A stretch of DNA of 32,699 bases, taken from contig DASVQA010000104.1 of assembly GCA_036389375.1 (NCBI GenBank), forward strand, positions 1 to 32,699, read 5' to 3'. A model generated the notes under the pieces. That model ran no database searches, was not told where the DNA came from, and worked only from the letters and a program-made list of their open reading frames with translations. Origin of the DNA: QHXQ01 sp036389375 (lineage in GTDB: Bacteria > Acidobacteriota > Blastocatellia > Pyrinomonadales > Pyrinomonadaceae). A program made the position numbers and the translations under genes. Below, piece after piece: positions 16,122 through 24,572 of this stretch; position 1 is the stretch's first letter; each line of letters opens with the position of its first letter.

Positions 16122-18563
16122 TCATTCATATCTGAGTGCCACCATCGGATCGACCTTCGTGGCCCGGCGCGCGGGGAGGTAGCAGGCAATGAGCGCGACG
16201 GCGGCGAGCAGGAGCGAGACGGCGGCGAAAGTTAAAGGATCGGTCGGCGTGACACCGTAGAGCAGGTCAGCGAGCAGGCGCGTGAGCGCGAACGAAGCGA
16301 CGAGACCGGCGGCGAGACCGCACAGCACCAGCCGCAGACCATGACCGAGCACGAGTCGCAGCACGTCTCTGCGTTGCGCGCCGAGCGCCATGCGGACGCC
16401 GATCTCGTGCGTGCGCTGCGTGACGCTGTAGGCGGTGACGCCGAAGATGCCGAGCGCCGCGAGCAGGAGCGCGACGACGGCGAACAGCCCCGTGAGCAGC
16501 GCATCGAAGCGGCGGCGCGCAACCGATTCGGCGATGAGTTGCGTCACCGGCTCGACCGCCGGCACGTACTGTTCCCTGTCCACCTGTCTGATCGCTTCGC
16601 GCAAGGCCGCGCCCATGCCCGCCGGGTTGGCGGTGGTGCGTACGACCAAGTCCATGTAGGCTTCGGGCGCTTGCTGGTAGGGCACGTAGAATTCGGGCCC
16701 GGCCTCTACGTCCAGACCCTCGCTGTGTACGTCGCCGACGACGCCCACGATCTCGCGCGGGGGTTGCTGCTCAGTGTCCGCATCGCCGCGCTCGATGATG
16801 ACGTGCTGGCCCAGAGGGTCTGCGCCCGCGAAGAAGCGGCGGGCAAATGATTCGTTGACGACGACGACGAGCGGCGCGTTCGCTGCGTCGCGTTCGTTGA
16901 AGCTGCGCCCGGCGCGCAGGGGCACGCTGAGCGTCTTGAAGTAGTCGGCGCTAACGAGCCGGTAGTTAGCCGAGGGCTTATCTTCAGGGCGCGCGGGCGG
17001 GCGACCGGCGATGAGGAAAGTGTTGGCCGTGCTGCTGCCGCCAAACGGCAGCGGGTAGATGAAGGCCGCCGACTCGACGCCCGGCAGCGCGCGCACGTGA
17101 CTGAGAATCTCTTCGTAGGCGACGCGCTGCTCCGGCTCGCCGGGATACTTCGCCTTGGCGAGCGAGACGCCGGTCGTCAGTACGTTCTGCGGATCGAAAC
17201 CGGGGTTGACGTTGTGCAGCCGCGTGAAGCTGCGCGTGAGCAGGCCTGCGCCGACGAGCAGCACGAGCGAGAGCGCAACTTCGCAGACGACCAACAGGCT
17301 GCGCATGCGATTGCGCCGCCCGCCTTCCGCGCCGCTGCGCCCGCCCTCTTTGAGCGTCTCCTGCAACTCGACATTCGAGGCTTGCAGCGCAGGCGCAAGC
17401 CCGAAGATGATGCCGGTCGCAAGCGTGACGCCGGCCGTGAAGGCCAGCACGCCGCCGTTTAAGCCCGCATCCTTCAAACGCGGGATGTCTATTGGACTCG
17501 CGGCGATGAGCAGGTCAACGCCCCACAACGCGAGCAGCACGCCGCCCGTCCCGCCCAGCACGGCGAGCAACAGACTCTCGGTCAGCAGTTGGCGCACGAC
17601 GCGCCAGCGCCCCGCGCCGAGCGCCACGCGGATCGCCATCTCCCTGTGTCGCGCGGCGGCCCGCGCAAGTAACAGGTTGGCCACGTTCGCGCATGCGATC
17701 AAAAGCACCAGCCCGACCGCGCCGAGCAGCACGAGCAGAGACGTGCGGACTTGCCCGACCGTCGCTTCATGGAGCGTGATGAGGCGCGCGCCGAGCCGGA
17801 AGCCTTCGTCCGGATACTGCGCTTCGATGCGTTGCCCGATGGCGCGCATCTCGGCTTCGGCCTGCGCGGGCGTCACGCCCGGCTTGAGGCGCGCGATAGT
17901 GCGCAGCATGTAAGCGCCGCGCCGCTTCGTGCCTTCGCCGAGTGCTTGCGCGAGCGGGCGCAGAAACTCTGTGCGCCGCGCCGTCGCCGGAAAGCGGAAG
18001 CCTTCGGGCAGCACGCCCACGATGGTCGCGCTCGTCGTGCTGCCGAGCCTGATCTGTTGCCCGATGATGTGTGGGTCGGAGTTGAAGCGGCGCTGCCACA
18101 GACTGTAGCCGATCAGGATGACGGGCGCGGCCGTCGCCTCGTCCTCTGCGCGCGTGAAGCCGCGCCCTAAGACGGGCTGGACGCGCAGCAAGGGAAAGAG
18201 ATCGGCGGCGACGCTCGCGCCGCTAATCGGCTCCGGCTCGGCCTCGTTCCGGCGCAGCAGAATGCCCGCCGATTGATAGGCGGCGACGTATTCGAGCGTC
18301 TGCGTCTGGTCGCGCCAGTCAACATAGTCAGGATAAGAGACGTTCGCATGACGCCGCAGTTCGTCCTTGTAACCCCAAGCGGCGACCAATCGCTCCGGCT
18401 CAGGATAAGGCAGCGGGCGCAAGAGCACCGCGTTGACCACCGAGAAGATGGCCGTGTTTGCGCCGATGCCTAAGGCGAGCGCCGCCACCGCCACGAGCGT
18501 GAAGCCCGGCGTCTTCCACAGCATCCGCGCCCCGTAGCGCAGGTCTTGCATGAACGTACCCAT
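16122..18563 (-). CDS. P8: ADOP-family duplicated permease (813 aa)
   Basis: Full-length member. Helices are predicted at about 21-45, 275-297, 330-352, 372-393, 424-446, 687-712, 740-765 and 777-795. Core 1 has GASVAADLFPLLRVQPVLGRGF (the LFPLL form also seen in P9 and P13), SLWQRRFNSDP and IVGVLPEGFRFP. The first permease domain has REMAIRVALGAGRWRVVRQLLTES; the second has HEIGVRMALGAQRRDVLRLV. The linker is VELQETLKEGGRSGAEGGRRNR. Core 2 has PLPFGGSSTANTFLIAGRP and LVVVVNESFARRFFAGADPLGQ. Its helix 6 contains GIFGVTAYSV. The ATG has GGAG eight bases upstream. There is no sign of truncation or frameshift. Confidence 0.95.
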   Translation of the reverse strand: MGTFMQDLRYGARMLWKTPGFTLVAVAALALGIGANTAIFSVVNAVLLRPLPYPEPERLVAAWGYKDELRRHANVSYPDYVDWRDQTQTLEYVAAYQSAGILLRRNEAEPEPISGASVAADLFPLLRVQPVLGRGFTRAEDEATAAPVILIGYSLWQRRFNSDPHIIGQQIRLGSTTSATIVGVLPEGFRFPATARRTEFLRPLAQALGEGTKRRGAYMLRTIARLKPGVTPAQAEAEMRAIGQRIEAQYPDEGFRLGARLITLHEATVGQVRTSLLVLLGAVGLVLLIACANVANLLLARAAARHREMAIRVALGAGRWRVVRQLLTESLLLAVLGGTGGVLLALWGVDLLIAASPIDIPRLKDAGLNGGVLAFTAGVTLATGIIFGLAPALQASNVELQETLKEGGRSGAEGGRRNRMRSLLVVCEVALSLVLLVGAGLLTRSFTRLHNVNPGFDPQNVLTTGVSLAKAKYPGEPEQRVAYEEILSHVRALPGVESAAFIYPLPFGGSSTANTFLIAGRPPARPEDKPSANYRLVSADYFKTLSVPLRAGRSFNERDAANAPLVVVVNESFARRFFAGADPLGQHVIIERGDADTEQQPPREIVGVVGDVHSEGLDVEAGPEFYVPYQQAPEAYMDLVVRTTANPAGMGAALREAIRQVDREQYVPAVEPVTQLIAESVARRRFDALLTGLFAVVALLLAALGIFGVTAYSVTQRTHEIGVRMALGAQRRDVLRLVLGHGLRLVLCGLAAGLVASFALTRLLADLLYGVTPTDPLTFAAVSLLLAAVALIACYLPARRATKVDPMVALRYE

Positions 18564-18580
18564 AACGAATCTCCAAGCAC

Positions 18581-18660
18581 AGTGCTGAGTGCTGAGTGCT
18601 GCGTGCTGAGTCCTAAGTCAAAGCAAGCTGTCTTTCACTCAGCACGCAGCACGCAGCACT
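18581..18660. repeat. E8: AGTGCTG inverted-repeat element between P9 and P8
   Basis: A 24-bp stem with one mismatch pairs 18588..18611 with 18637..18660. The loop tcctaagtcaaagcaagctgtctttc equals that of E7 almost base for base. It abuts the P9 stop codon. Confidence 0.88.
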
Positions 18661-21111
18661 TCATTCATATCTGAGTGCCACCATCGGATCGACTTTCGTG
18701 GCGCGGCGCGCAGGGATGTAGCTGGCGACGAATGCGACGACGGTGAGCAGGAGCGCGACGACGGCGAAAACTGTCGGGTCGTAGGCGCTCACACCGTAGA
18801 GCAGGCTGGCGACGAGTCGCGCGGCGACGAGTGCGCCCGCGAGACCTGCGCCGACGCCGACGAGCGCCAGCAGCATCGCTTGCGTGAGGACGAGGCGGAG
18901 TACGTCGCCGGCTTGCGCGCCGAGCGCGAGGCGCACGCCGATCTCATGTGTGCGCCGCGCGACCGTATAAGACATGACGCCGTAGATACCGACCGCCGCC
19001 AGCACGAGCGCCAGCGCTGCGAAGACGCCGAGCAGCGTCAGTTGGAAGCGGCGTTGCGCGACCGACTCTGCGAGCCGCGTCGGCATCGTCTTGACGCTCG
19101 CCAACGGCTGCTCCGGGTCGAGCGCCGCCACTTCGCGGCGCACGGCGGCGGCAAACGTGGCCGGGTCGCCCGTCGTCCGCAGCGCAATGTAGAGCGACGG
19201 GAGCCTGAAGCCGGCGAAGAGTGGTTGATAGGCCGAGACGTAGATCGCAGGCTTCGCCGCGCCTTCCAGCGTGCGGTGCTTTACGTCGCCGACGATGCCG
19301 ACGATCTCGATCCACTTCGGCGTGCTGCCCGGCCCGATGCCGCTATAGGCGAAACGCCGGCCCACGGCATCTTGTCCGGGCCAGTAACGCTCCGCCGTGG
19401 CGCGGCTGACGACGGCGACGGGTGGCGCGCCCTCCGTGTCGCGCTCGTTGAAGTCGCGCCCGCGCAGCAAGGGCACGCTGAGCGCCGCGAAGTAGCCGGG
19501 CGTGATGAAGCGCAGTTGTTCTTCGGGATAAGGATTGCCCGGCGGGACAGGCCGCCCCTCGATCAAAAAGCCGCGACTGCCGCCCGCGCCGACGAACGGC
19601 AGCAGATTATTGCCCCCGACCGCCGTGACGCCCGGCAGCGCACGCAGGCGCGTAAACAGTGCGTCGTAGAAGGCGTGTTGCTCGGTCGCCGTCTTGTACT
19701 TCGCTTCCGGCAGCACGAGGCGCAGCGTCAAAACGTTGGCGGGGTTGAAACCGGGATCGACCTGTTGCAGCCGCACGAAACTCTTGAGCAGCAGGCCAGC
19801 GCCGACTAACAGCACGAGCGTGAGCGCGAACTCGGCGGCGACGATTGTGCCGCGCAGACGCCGACGGCGCGGACTGTCGGAGACGGACTTGCCGCCCTCT
19901 TTGAGCGTCTCGTTGAGATCGGTTTTCGAGGCTTGCAGCGCGGGCACAAGCCCAAACAGCACGCCGGTCGTCCCGGCGACGGCGAACGTGAAGGCGACAA
20001 CGCGCAGGTCAAGCCCGATCTCCGCGACGCGCGGCGTGCCCACCGGCGCAAGCGACACGAGCAGGTCAACGCCCCACAACGCGAGCAGCAGACCGGCCAT
20101 GCCGCCCGCGAGCGCAAGCAGCACGCTCTCCGTCAACAACTGCCGCACGATGCGCCAACGCGATGCGCCGAGCGCAGCCCGCACAGCCATCTCGCGCCCA
20201 CGCGCCGCCGCCCGCGCCAGCGACAGGTTGGCGACGTTCGCGCACGCGATCAGCAGCACGAGGCCGACTGCGCCGAAGATGATGAGCAGCGGCCGGCGCA
20301 GGTCGCCCACGATCTCTTCGTGCAAGGGGCGCAGCTTCGCGTCGAAGCCGCGCGGGTAGTTGCGCGCATGCTCCGCGCCGAGCGCGCGCGCGACCGTGTT
20401 CAATTCCTGCTGCGCCTGCGCGAGCGTGACGCCCGTGCGCAGACGCGCGATGACGTTAAGGAAGTGCGAGCCGCGATTGTTCTCGCTCAGGAGGTCTGCG
20501 TCGAAGGCGGCTGGCTGCCAGATGTCCGTGTCGTTATCGGGAAAGTGAAAGCTCGGCGGCATCACGCCGACGACCGTGCTGCTCTGCCCGTCGAGCAGCA
20601 CCGCGCGCCCGACAACGGCCGGGTCTGCGCCGAAGCGGCGCTGCCAGAGCGCGTGGCTGATGACGACAACCTGATTGCGCCCCGGACTATCCTCTTCCGC
20701 GCGCAGCGTGCGCCCCCGTTGCGGCGCGACGCCGAGCAACGGAAACAGGCTCGCCGTCACGCTCGCGCCCTGTATTCGTTCCGGCTCGCCCGCGCCCGTC
20801 AGGTTGAAGCCCTGCACGCTGTAGGCGGCCATCTCCTCGAAGGTTTGCGTGCGCGCGCGCAGGTCAACAAATTCCGGCGCGGACAGTTCGAGTTCGTCCA
20901 AGCCCTCTTGATGAATGTTGCCCCAGAGGGCGACGAGGCGGGCCGAATCGGCAAAGGGCAGCGGGCGCAGCACGATGGCGTTGACGACCGAGAAGATGGC
21001 GCTGTTTGCGCCGATGCCTAAGGCGAGCGCGATGATCGCAACGACCGTGAAGCCGCGCCCCTGCCACAACATGCGCAGGGCGAAGCGGACATCATGGAAT
21101 AGTGTCTCCAT
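18661..21111 (-). CDS. P9: ADOP-family duplicated permease (816 aa)
   Basis: Two adjacent ATGs (21114 and 21111) follow GGAGG. The second, five bases after it, is better spaced and gives METLFHDVRFALRML, matching paralogues. The longer open frame to 21156 would need leader sequence with no counterpart elsewhere. Helices are predicted at about 21-45, 273-297, 330-352, 370-392, 424-446, 690-715, 742-768 and 780-799. Core 1 has GASVTASLFPLLGVAPQRGR and VVGVMPPSFHFPDNDTDIWQP. The first permease domain has ANLSLARAAARGREMAVRAALGAS. Core 2 has YFAALSVPLLRGRDF and PPVAVVSRATAERYWPGQDAVGRR, where SRAT replaces the usual NETF. The second coupling-type motif is HEIGVRLALGAQAGDVLRLV. The preceding gene in transcription order is H, and the spacer lacks the usual element. 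Confidence 0.94.
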   Translation of the reverse strand: METLFHDVRFALRMLWQGRGFTVVAIIALALGIGANSAIFSVVNAIVLRPLPFADSARLVALWGNIHQEGLDELELSAPEFVDLRARTQTFEEMAAYSVQGFNLTGAGEPERIQGASVTASLFPLLGVAPQRGRTLRAEEDSPGRNQVVVISHALWQRRFGADPAVVGRAVLLDGQSSTVVGVMPPSFHFPDNDTDIWQPAAFDADLLSENNRGSHFLNVIARLRTGVTLAQAQQELNTVARALGAEHARNYPRGFDAKLRPLHEEIVGDLRRPLLIIFGAVGLVLLIACANVANLSLARAAARGREMAVRAALGASRWRIVRQLLTESVLLALAGGMAGLLLALWGVDLLVSLAPVGTPRVAEIGLDLRVVAFTFAVAGTTGVLFGLVPALQASKTDLNETLKEGGKSVSDSPRRRRLRGTIVAAEFALTLVLLVGAGLLLKSFVRLQQVDPGFNPANVLTLRLVLPEAKYKTATEQHAFYDALFTRLRALPGVTAVGGNNLLPFVGAGGSRGFLIEGRPVPPGNPYPEEQLRFITPGYFAALSVPLLRGRDFNERDTEGAPPVAVVSRATAERYWPGQDAVGRRFAYSGIGPGSTPKWIEIVGIVGDVKHRTLEGAAKPAIYVSAYQPLFAGFRLPSLYIALRTTGDPATFAAAVRREVAALDPEQPLASVKTMPTRLAESVAQRRFQLTLLGVFAALALVLAAVGIYGVMSYTVARRTHEIGVRLALGAQAGDVLRLVLTQAMLLALVGVGAGLAGALVAARLVASLLYGVSAYDPTVFAVVALLLTVVAFVASYIPARRATKVDPMVALRYE

Positions 21112-21116
21112 CATAA

Positions 21117-21121
21117 CCTCC
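21117..21121 (-). promoter_or_regulatory. Ribosome binding site of P9
   Basis: GGAGG on the minus strand, two bases before one ATG (21114) and five before the next (21111). The spacing favours initiation at the second ATG. Confidence 0.7.
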
Positions 21122-21126
21122 GTCGT

Positions 21127-21153
21127 GGCATTAATGCCGAAGTAATGCCGAAG
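21127..21153. promoter_or_regulatory. Palindrome with tandem 11-base repeat upstream of P9 (possible operator)
   Basis: ggcattaatgcc at 21127..21138 is a perfect 12-base palindrome. It overlaps two head-to-tail copies of taatgccgaag (21132..21142 and 21143..21153). The site lies just upstream of the P9 ribosome binding site, in one of only two spacers without a heptamer hairpin. A protein-binding or leader-structure role is a guess based on symmetry and position. Confidence 0.35.
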
Positions 21154-21205
21154 CACGGCGCACGAGCGCCGGCCGCCCTCAACCAGCGCCGCGCGCCCTA
21201 ACTGT

Positions 21206-21982
21206 TCAAGGCCGCTTCGCGCTCAGGCGGCCGGAGAGGACGCTGAGCGCCCACTCGACCTGCTGACGCACGTGCGCGTCGCCGTCGTTGCGCGCGCCGC
21301 GCAAAGCGTCTGCGGCCCGTGCATCGCCGATTGCGCCGAGCGCCCATGCGGCCTGTGCGCGGACGTGCGCGTGCCCGTCCGCGAGCGCCGCCGTGAGCGG
21401 CATGACGGCGCGCGCGTCGCGGATCGCGCCGAGCGCCCAAGCCGCTTGCGTGCGCGTCTCGGCGGCGTTCGACTTGAGCGCCGCGCACAGGGCCTCGGTG
21501 GCACGTTCGTCGCGCAAAGCGCCGAGCGCCCACACGGCGTTGCGCCGAGCTTCGACGACGCCGCGTTCGAGTGCGCCGACGAGTGGCTCGAACGCCGTGC
21601 TGCCGGCGGCGACGAGCGCGCCCGCCGCTTCATGCCCGACCGTTAAATCCATCTGCGCTTGCCACGGCTCCATCTTGCGGTACGCGGCCGGGTTGACGAG
21701 TGCCGCGTCCGCCAGCAGTTCGACAAGCACGCTCAGCGCGGCGCGCGCTTCGGCCGGTTGTTTTGACAATCTGTAGGCCGCAGCGGCGCGCGTCGCCGCA
21801 TCCGGCGAGCGGAGCGCAGCGAGCGTCTGCGGGGCGGCGTTTGCGTCTGTGCCCTGCGCTGCACGCTCGGCCGGTGTCTGTTGCGCGCGCGCAAGCCCGC
21901 CCGCACCGATCGCACAGGCGACAAAGAGCGCACCGAGCGCTAACGCCGCCCGCTCTCTTTTCGCAATTTGATTCTTCAGCAT
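21206..21982 (-). CDS. H: secreted HEAT-repeat protein (258 aa)
   Basis: The start at 21982 (MLKNQIAKRERAALALG) is chosen because AGGAGG lies seven bases upstream; a longer frame to 22051 would overlap the P10 stop. Residues 1-33 form a signal peptide: basic start, hydrophobic run ALALGALFVACAIGAGG, then ARA before QQ. The mature C-terminal half has three clear 31-residue HEAT repeats at about 148-178, 179-209 and 210-240, each opening (N/Q)AxWALGA(L/I) and followed by a partial fourth; weaker repeats probably precede them. HEAT repeats of this type (PBS-lyase-like) usually form protein-binding scaffolds. It is the only non-permease gene here, sits 61 bases after P10 and 94 before P9, and both flanking spacers lack the hairpin element. 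An extracytoplasmic partner role for the permeases is conceivable but unproven. Confidence 0.88.
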   Translation of the reverse strand: MLKNQIAKRERAALALGALFVACAIGAGGLARAQQTPAERAAQGTDANAAPQTLAALRSPDAATRAAAAYRLSKQPAEARAALSVLVELLADAALVNPAAYRKMEPWQAQMDLTVGHEAAGALVAAGSTAFEPLVGALERGVVEARRNAVWALGALRDERATEALCAALKSNAAETRTQAAWALGAIRDARAVMPLTAALADGHAHVRAQAAWALGAIGDARAADALRGARNDGDAHVRQQVEWALSVLSGRLSAKRP

Positions 21983-21985
21983 TGA

Positions 21986-21995
21986 CCTTCCTCCT
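21986..21995 (-). promoter_or_regulatory. Ribosome binding site of the HEAT-repeat gene
   Basis: Minus-strand AGGAGGAAGG, with AGGAGG seven bases before the ATG at 21982. It is the strongest Shine-Dalgarno match in the window and decides the start over the longer open frame. Confidence 0.8.
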
Positions 21996-22043
21996 TGACC
22001 AAGACGAACTGCGCCGCGCCTGTTTAAGAGCGCACGCGCCTGC

Positions 22044-24488
22044 TTATTCATAACGGAGTGCGATCATTGGATCGACTTTCGTGGCCCGGCGCGCGGGCAC
22101 GTAGCAGGCGATGAAGGCGACGGCGGCGAGCAGGAGGGCGACGGCAGCGAAGGTCAGGGGGTCGGCCGGGCTGACGCCGTAGAGCAGGCTCGTCAACAGG
22201 CGAGCGCCGACGAAGGCGAGGCCGAGGCCGAGGCCAAGCCCGACGAGCGCAAGCATCATGCCCTGACGGACGATGAGCCGCAGCACGTCGCGCGGGCGTG
22301 CGCCCAAAGCCATGCGGACGCCGATCTCGCGCGTCCGCCCCGCCACGACGTAAGCCATCACGCCGTAGATGCCGATGGCGGCCAGAACGAGCGCCAGCAC
22401 GCCGAAACTGCCGAGCACGCCCGCCGCCATGCGCGCCGGAAAGAGCGGCACGGACATGTGCTCGGTCAACGTCTCGACGTTGTAGAGCGGCAGATTCGGA
22501 TCAAGCGCCTGCACCTCGCGTCGAAGCGCGGCGATAACCGTCTGCGGGTCGGCGGTCGTGCGCGCCACGAGCGAGACGTTCGTGCTGTAATCGCGCAGGA
22601 GCGGCCGGTAGAAGGCGAGCTTCTGTTCTTCGCCGAGACTGTTGTACTTGCCGTCGGCGGCCACGCCGACGACTTCCCAGAGCGGGTCTTGCGGGCCGCT
22701 GAAGTTGAAGCGGCGACCAATGGCGTCCGCGCCCGGCCAGAAGCGCCGCGCGAACGCCTCGTTGACGATGGCGACGCGCGTCTCCTTCTTATTATCCTGC
22801 GGGGTGAAATCGCGCCCGCGCAAAGCGATCTCCATCGTCTGAAAATAGTTTGGCGTGACGTAGTTCGGCACAGCCGACGGCATGTTGCTGCTGCTCACGG
22901 GCGGCGTGCCTTCGATGTAGATACTCGTCGAGCTATAGTCGAGCGTGAGCGGCACGGTGGTGACGAGCGCAGCGGAGCGCACGCCCGGTAACTGGCGCGC
23001 GCCTTCGACGACCTGCTGCTGGAAGGCGCGCCCGCGCGCTTCGTCGTAGCCTTGCAGGCCCACGTCGAACGAGAGCGCGACCGCGTTCTGCGGGTTGAAG
23101 CCGGGGCGCATCCGCTGGGCCGCCTGTAGGCTGCGCACGATGAGGCCCGCACAGACGAGCAGCACGAGCGAGAGCGCCACCTGCACGACAACGAGCGCGT
23201 TGCGTAGCCGCGAGCGCCGGAAGCCCGCGAGCGCGGATTCGTCTTTGAGCGCGGGCACGAGTTCCGGCCTTGAAGATTGCAGCGCGGGCAGCAGGCTGAA
23301 GACCACGCCGGTAATAAACGAGAGGCCCAAAGTGAAGGCGAGCACGCGCGCGTCGAGTTGTAGATCGAAGACGAGCGCGATGTCGGTCGGCAGCTTGATC
23401 GCAGCGACGAGATCGTTGAGCCAAGCGGCGAGCAGCAGCCCGCCCGCGCCGCCCGCGAGCGCGAGCAGCATGCTCTCCGTCACCAACTGGCGCACGAGCC
23501 GCGCCCGACTCGCGCCGAGCGCGAGCCGCACCGCGATCTCTTTGCGCCGTTCGGCGGCGCGCGCTAACAGGAGGTTCGCCAGATTGACGCACGCGAGCAG
23601 CAGGACGAGGCCGACAATCGCCATCAACACGCCGGCAAAGCCGACGACCGAGTTGCGTATATCGGGGATGAAGAGACCCGGCGTCAGCAGGCGTAGGCCG
23701 CGCCCTTCGTTCTCCTGCGGGTGTTCCTGCGCCAGAGCGCGCGTGATGGCTTGCAGGGCCGCTTCCGCCTGCGCGACCGTCACGCCGGGTTGCAGCCGGC
23801 CGACCGTGAAGAGGTTGTCGTCGGTGCGCGATTCGAGCCAAGCGCCGTAGCCCGGTTCGATCTCGTGCGCCATCATGACGGGCACGAACAACTCCGGCGC
23901 GTAGGCGACCTCCGTGCCGTTGAAGCCTTTGGGCGCGACGCCGACGACGGTGAACGTGCGCCCGTTGATCGTCAGGCTGCGCCCGATCACCGCCGGGTCG
24001 GAAGCGAAACGTTTCTGCCAGCACCCGTAGCTCATCACGGCGACCGCGTGCGAGCCGGGCGTCGCGTCCTCTTCCGGCAGGAAGCCGCGCCCTAAGACGG
24101 GCCGGACGCCGAGCACGTCGAAATAGTTGCCGGTGACGAGATAGCCCCACACGCGCTCGTTGTTGCCCTCGTGGCTCAGACTCATCGGCGCGAAGCGATA
24201 GGCTAAGAGGCCCGACAGGACGGCGCGACTGCGGTCGCGGTAATCCTTGTAGTTCAGGTAAGACTGAATGGTGTAGTCCGCGCCGCCATGCATCGTCCCG
24301 TAAAGTTCGACGAGCTGTTCGGGCTGCGCAACGGGCAGCGGGCGCAACAGCACCGTGTTCACCAGACTGAAGATGGCCGTGTTCGCGCCGATGCCCAAAG
24401 CGAGCGACAGCACGGCAATGGCCGTAAAACTCGGACTCTGCCGCAACCGCCTAAACCCGTAACGAACATCCTGCCAGATCGTGCCCAT
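22044..24488 (-). CDS. P10: ADOP-family duplicated permease (814 aa)
   Basis: The ATG at 24488 (MGTIWQDVRYGFRRL) follows GGAGAGG by six bases. An upstream in-frame TTG at 24503 would start inside that site and is rejected. Helices are predicted at about 21-45, 280-305, 338-362, 380-402, 432-452, 687-713, 742-768 and 778-798. Core 1 has VTGNYFDVLGVRPVLGRGF and KGFNGTEVAYAPELFVPVMM, the FNGTE subgroup shared with P3. The first permease domain has LLACVNLANLLLARAAERRKEIAVRLALGAS. The linker is PELVPALKDES. Core 2 has a Ser-rich strand and RVAIVNEAFARRFWPGADAIGRR. The second coupling-type motif is REIGVRMALGARPRDVLRLI. In transcription order it precedes H, with a 61-base gap and no hairpin element, so P10 and H are likely co-transcribed. 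Confidence 0.95.
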   Translation of the reverse strand: MGTIWQDVRYGFRRLRQSPSFTAIAVLSLALGIGANTAIFSLVNTVLLRPLPVAQPEQLVELYGTMHGGADYTIQSYLNYKDYRDRSRAVLSGLLAYRFAPMSLSHEGNNERVWGYLVTGNYFDVLGVRPVLGRGFLPEEDATPGSHAVAVMSYGCWQKRFASDPAVIGRSLTINGRTFTVVGVAPKGFNGTEVAYAPELFVPVMMAHEIEPGYGAWLESRTDDNLFTVGRLQPGVTVAQAEAALQAITRALAQEHPQENEGRGLRLLTPGLFIPDIRNSVVGFAGVLMAIVGLVLLLACVNLANLLLARAAERRKEIAVRLALGASRARLVRQLVTESMLLALAGGAGGLLLAAWLNDLVAAIKLPTDIALVFDLQLDARVLAFTLGLSFITGVVFSLLPALQSSRPELVPALKDESALAGFRRSRLRNALVVVQVALSLVLLVCAGLIVRSLQAAQRMRPGFNPQNAVALSFDVGLQGYDEARGRAFQQQVVEGARQLPGVRSAALVTTVPLTLDYSSTSIYIEGTPPVSSSNMPSAVPNYVTPNYFQTMEIALRGRDFTPQDNKKETRVAIVNEAFARRFWPGADAIGRRFNFSGPQDPLWEVVGVAADGKYNSLGEEQKLAFYRPLLRDYSTNVSLVARTTADPQTVIAALRREVQALDPNLPLYNVETLTEHMSVPLFPARMAAGVLGSFGVLALVLAAIGIYGVMAYVVAGRTREIGVRMALGARPRDVLRLIVRQGMMLALVGLGLGLGLAFVGARLLTSLLYGVSPADPLTFAAVALLLAAVAFIACYVPARRATKVDPMIALRYE

Positions 24489-24506
24489 AACGAACCTCTC
24501 CAAAAC

Positions 24507-24572
24507 AGTGCTGAGTGCTGAGTCCTGAGTCCTGAGTCAAAGCAAGTTATCTTTCACTCAGCACGCAGCACT
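24507..24572. repeat. E9: AGTGCTG inverted-repeat element between P11 and P10
   Basis: A 17-bp stem with one mismatch pairs 24507..24523 with 24556..24572. The left arm carries two extra agtcctg units. The core is caaagcaagttatctttc, majority orientation. It abuts the P11 stop codon. Confidence 0.85.

Noticed and set aside
21983..22051. A 281-residue version of the HEAT protein starting at 22051
   Set aside because: It overlaps the P10 stop, lacks a ribosome binding site and would bury the signal peptide; the start at 21982 has AGGAGG and gives a normal signal sequence.
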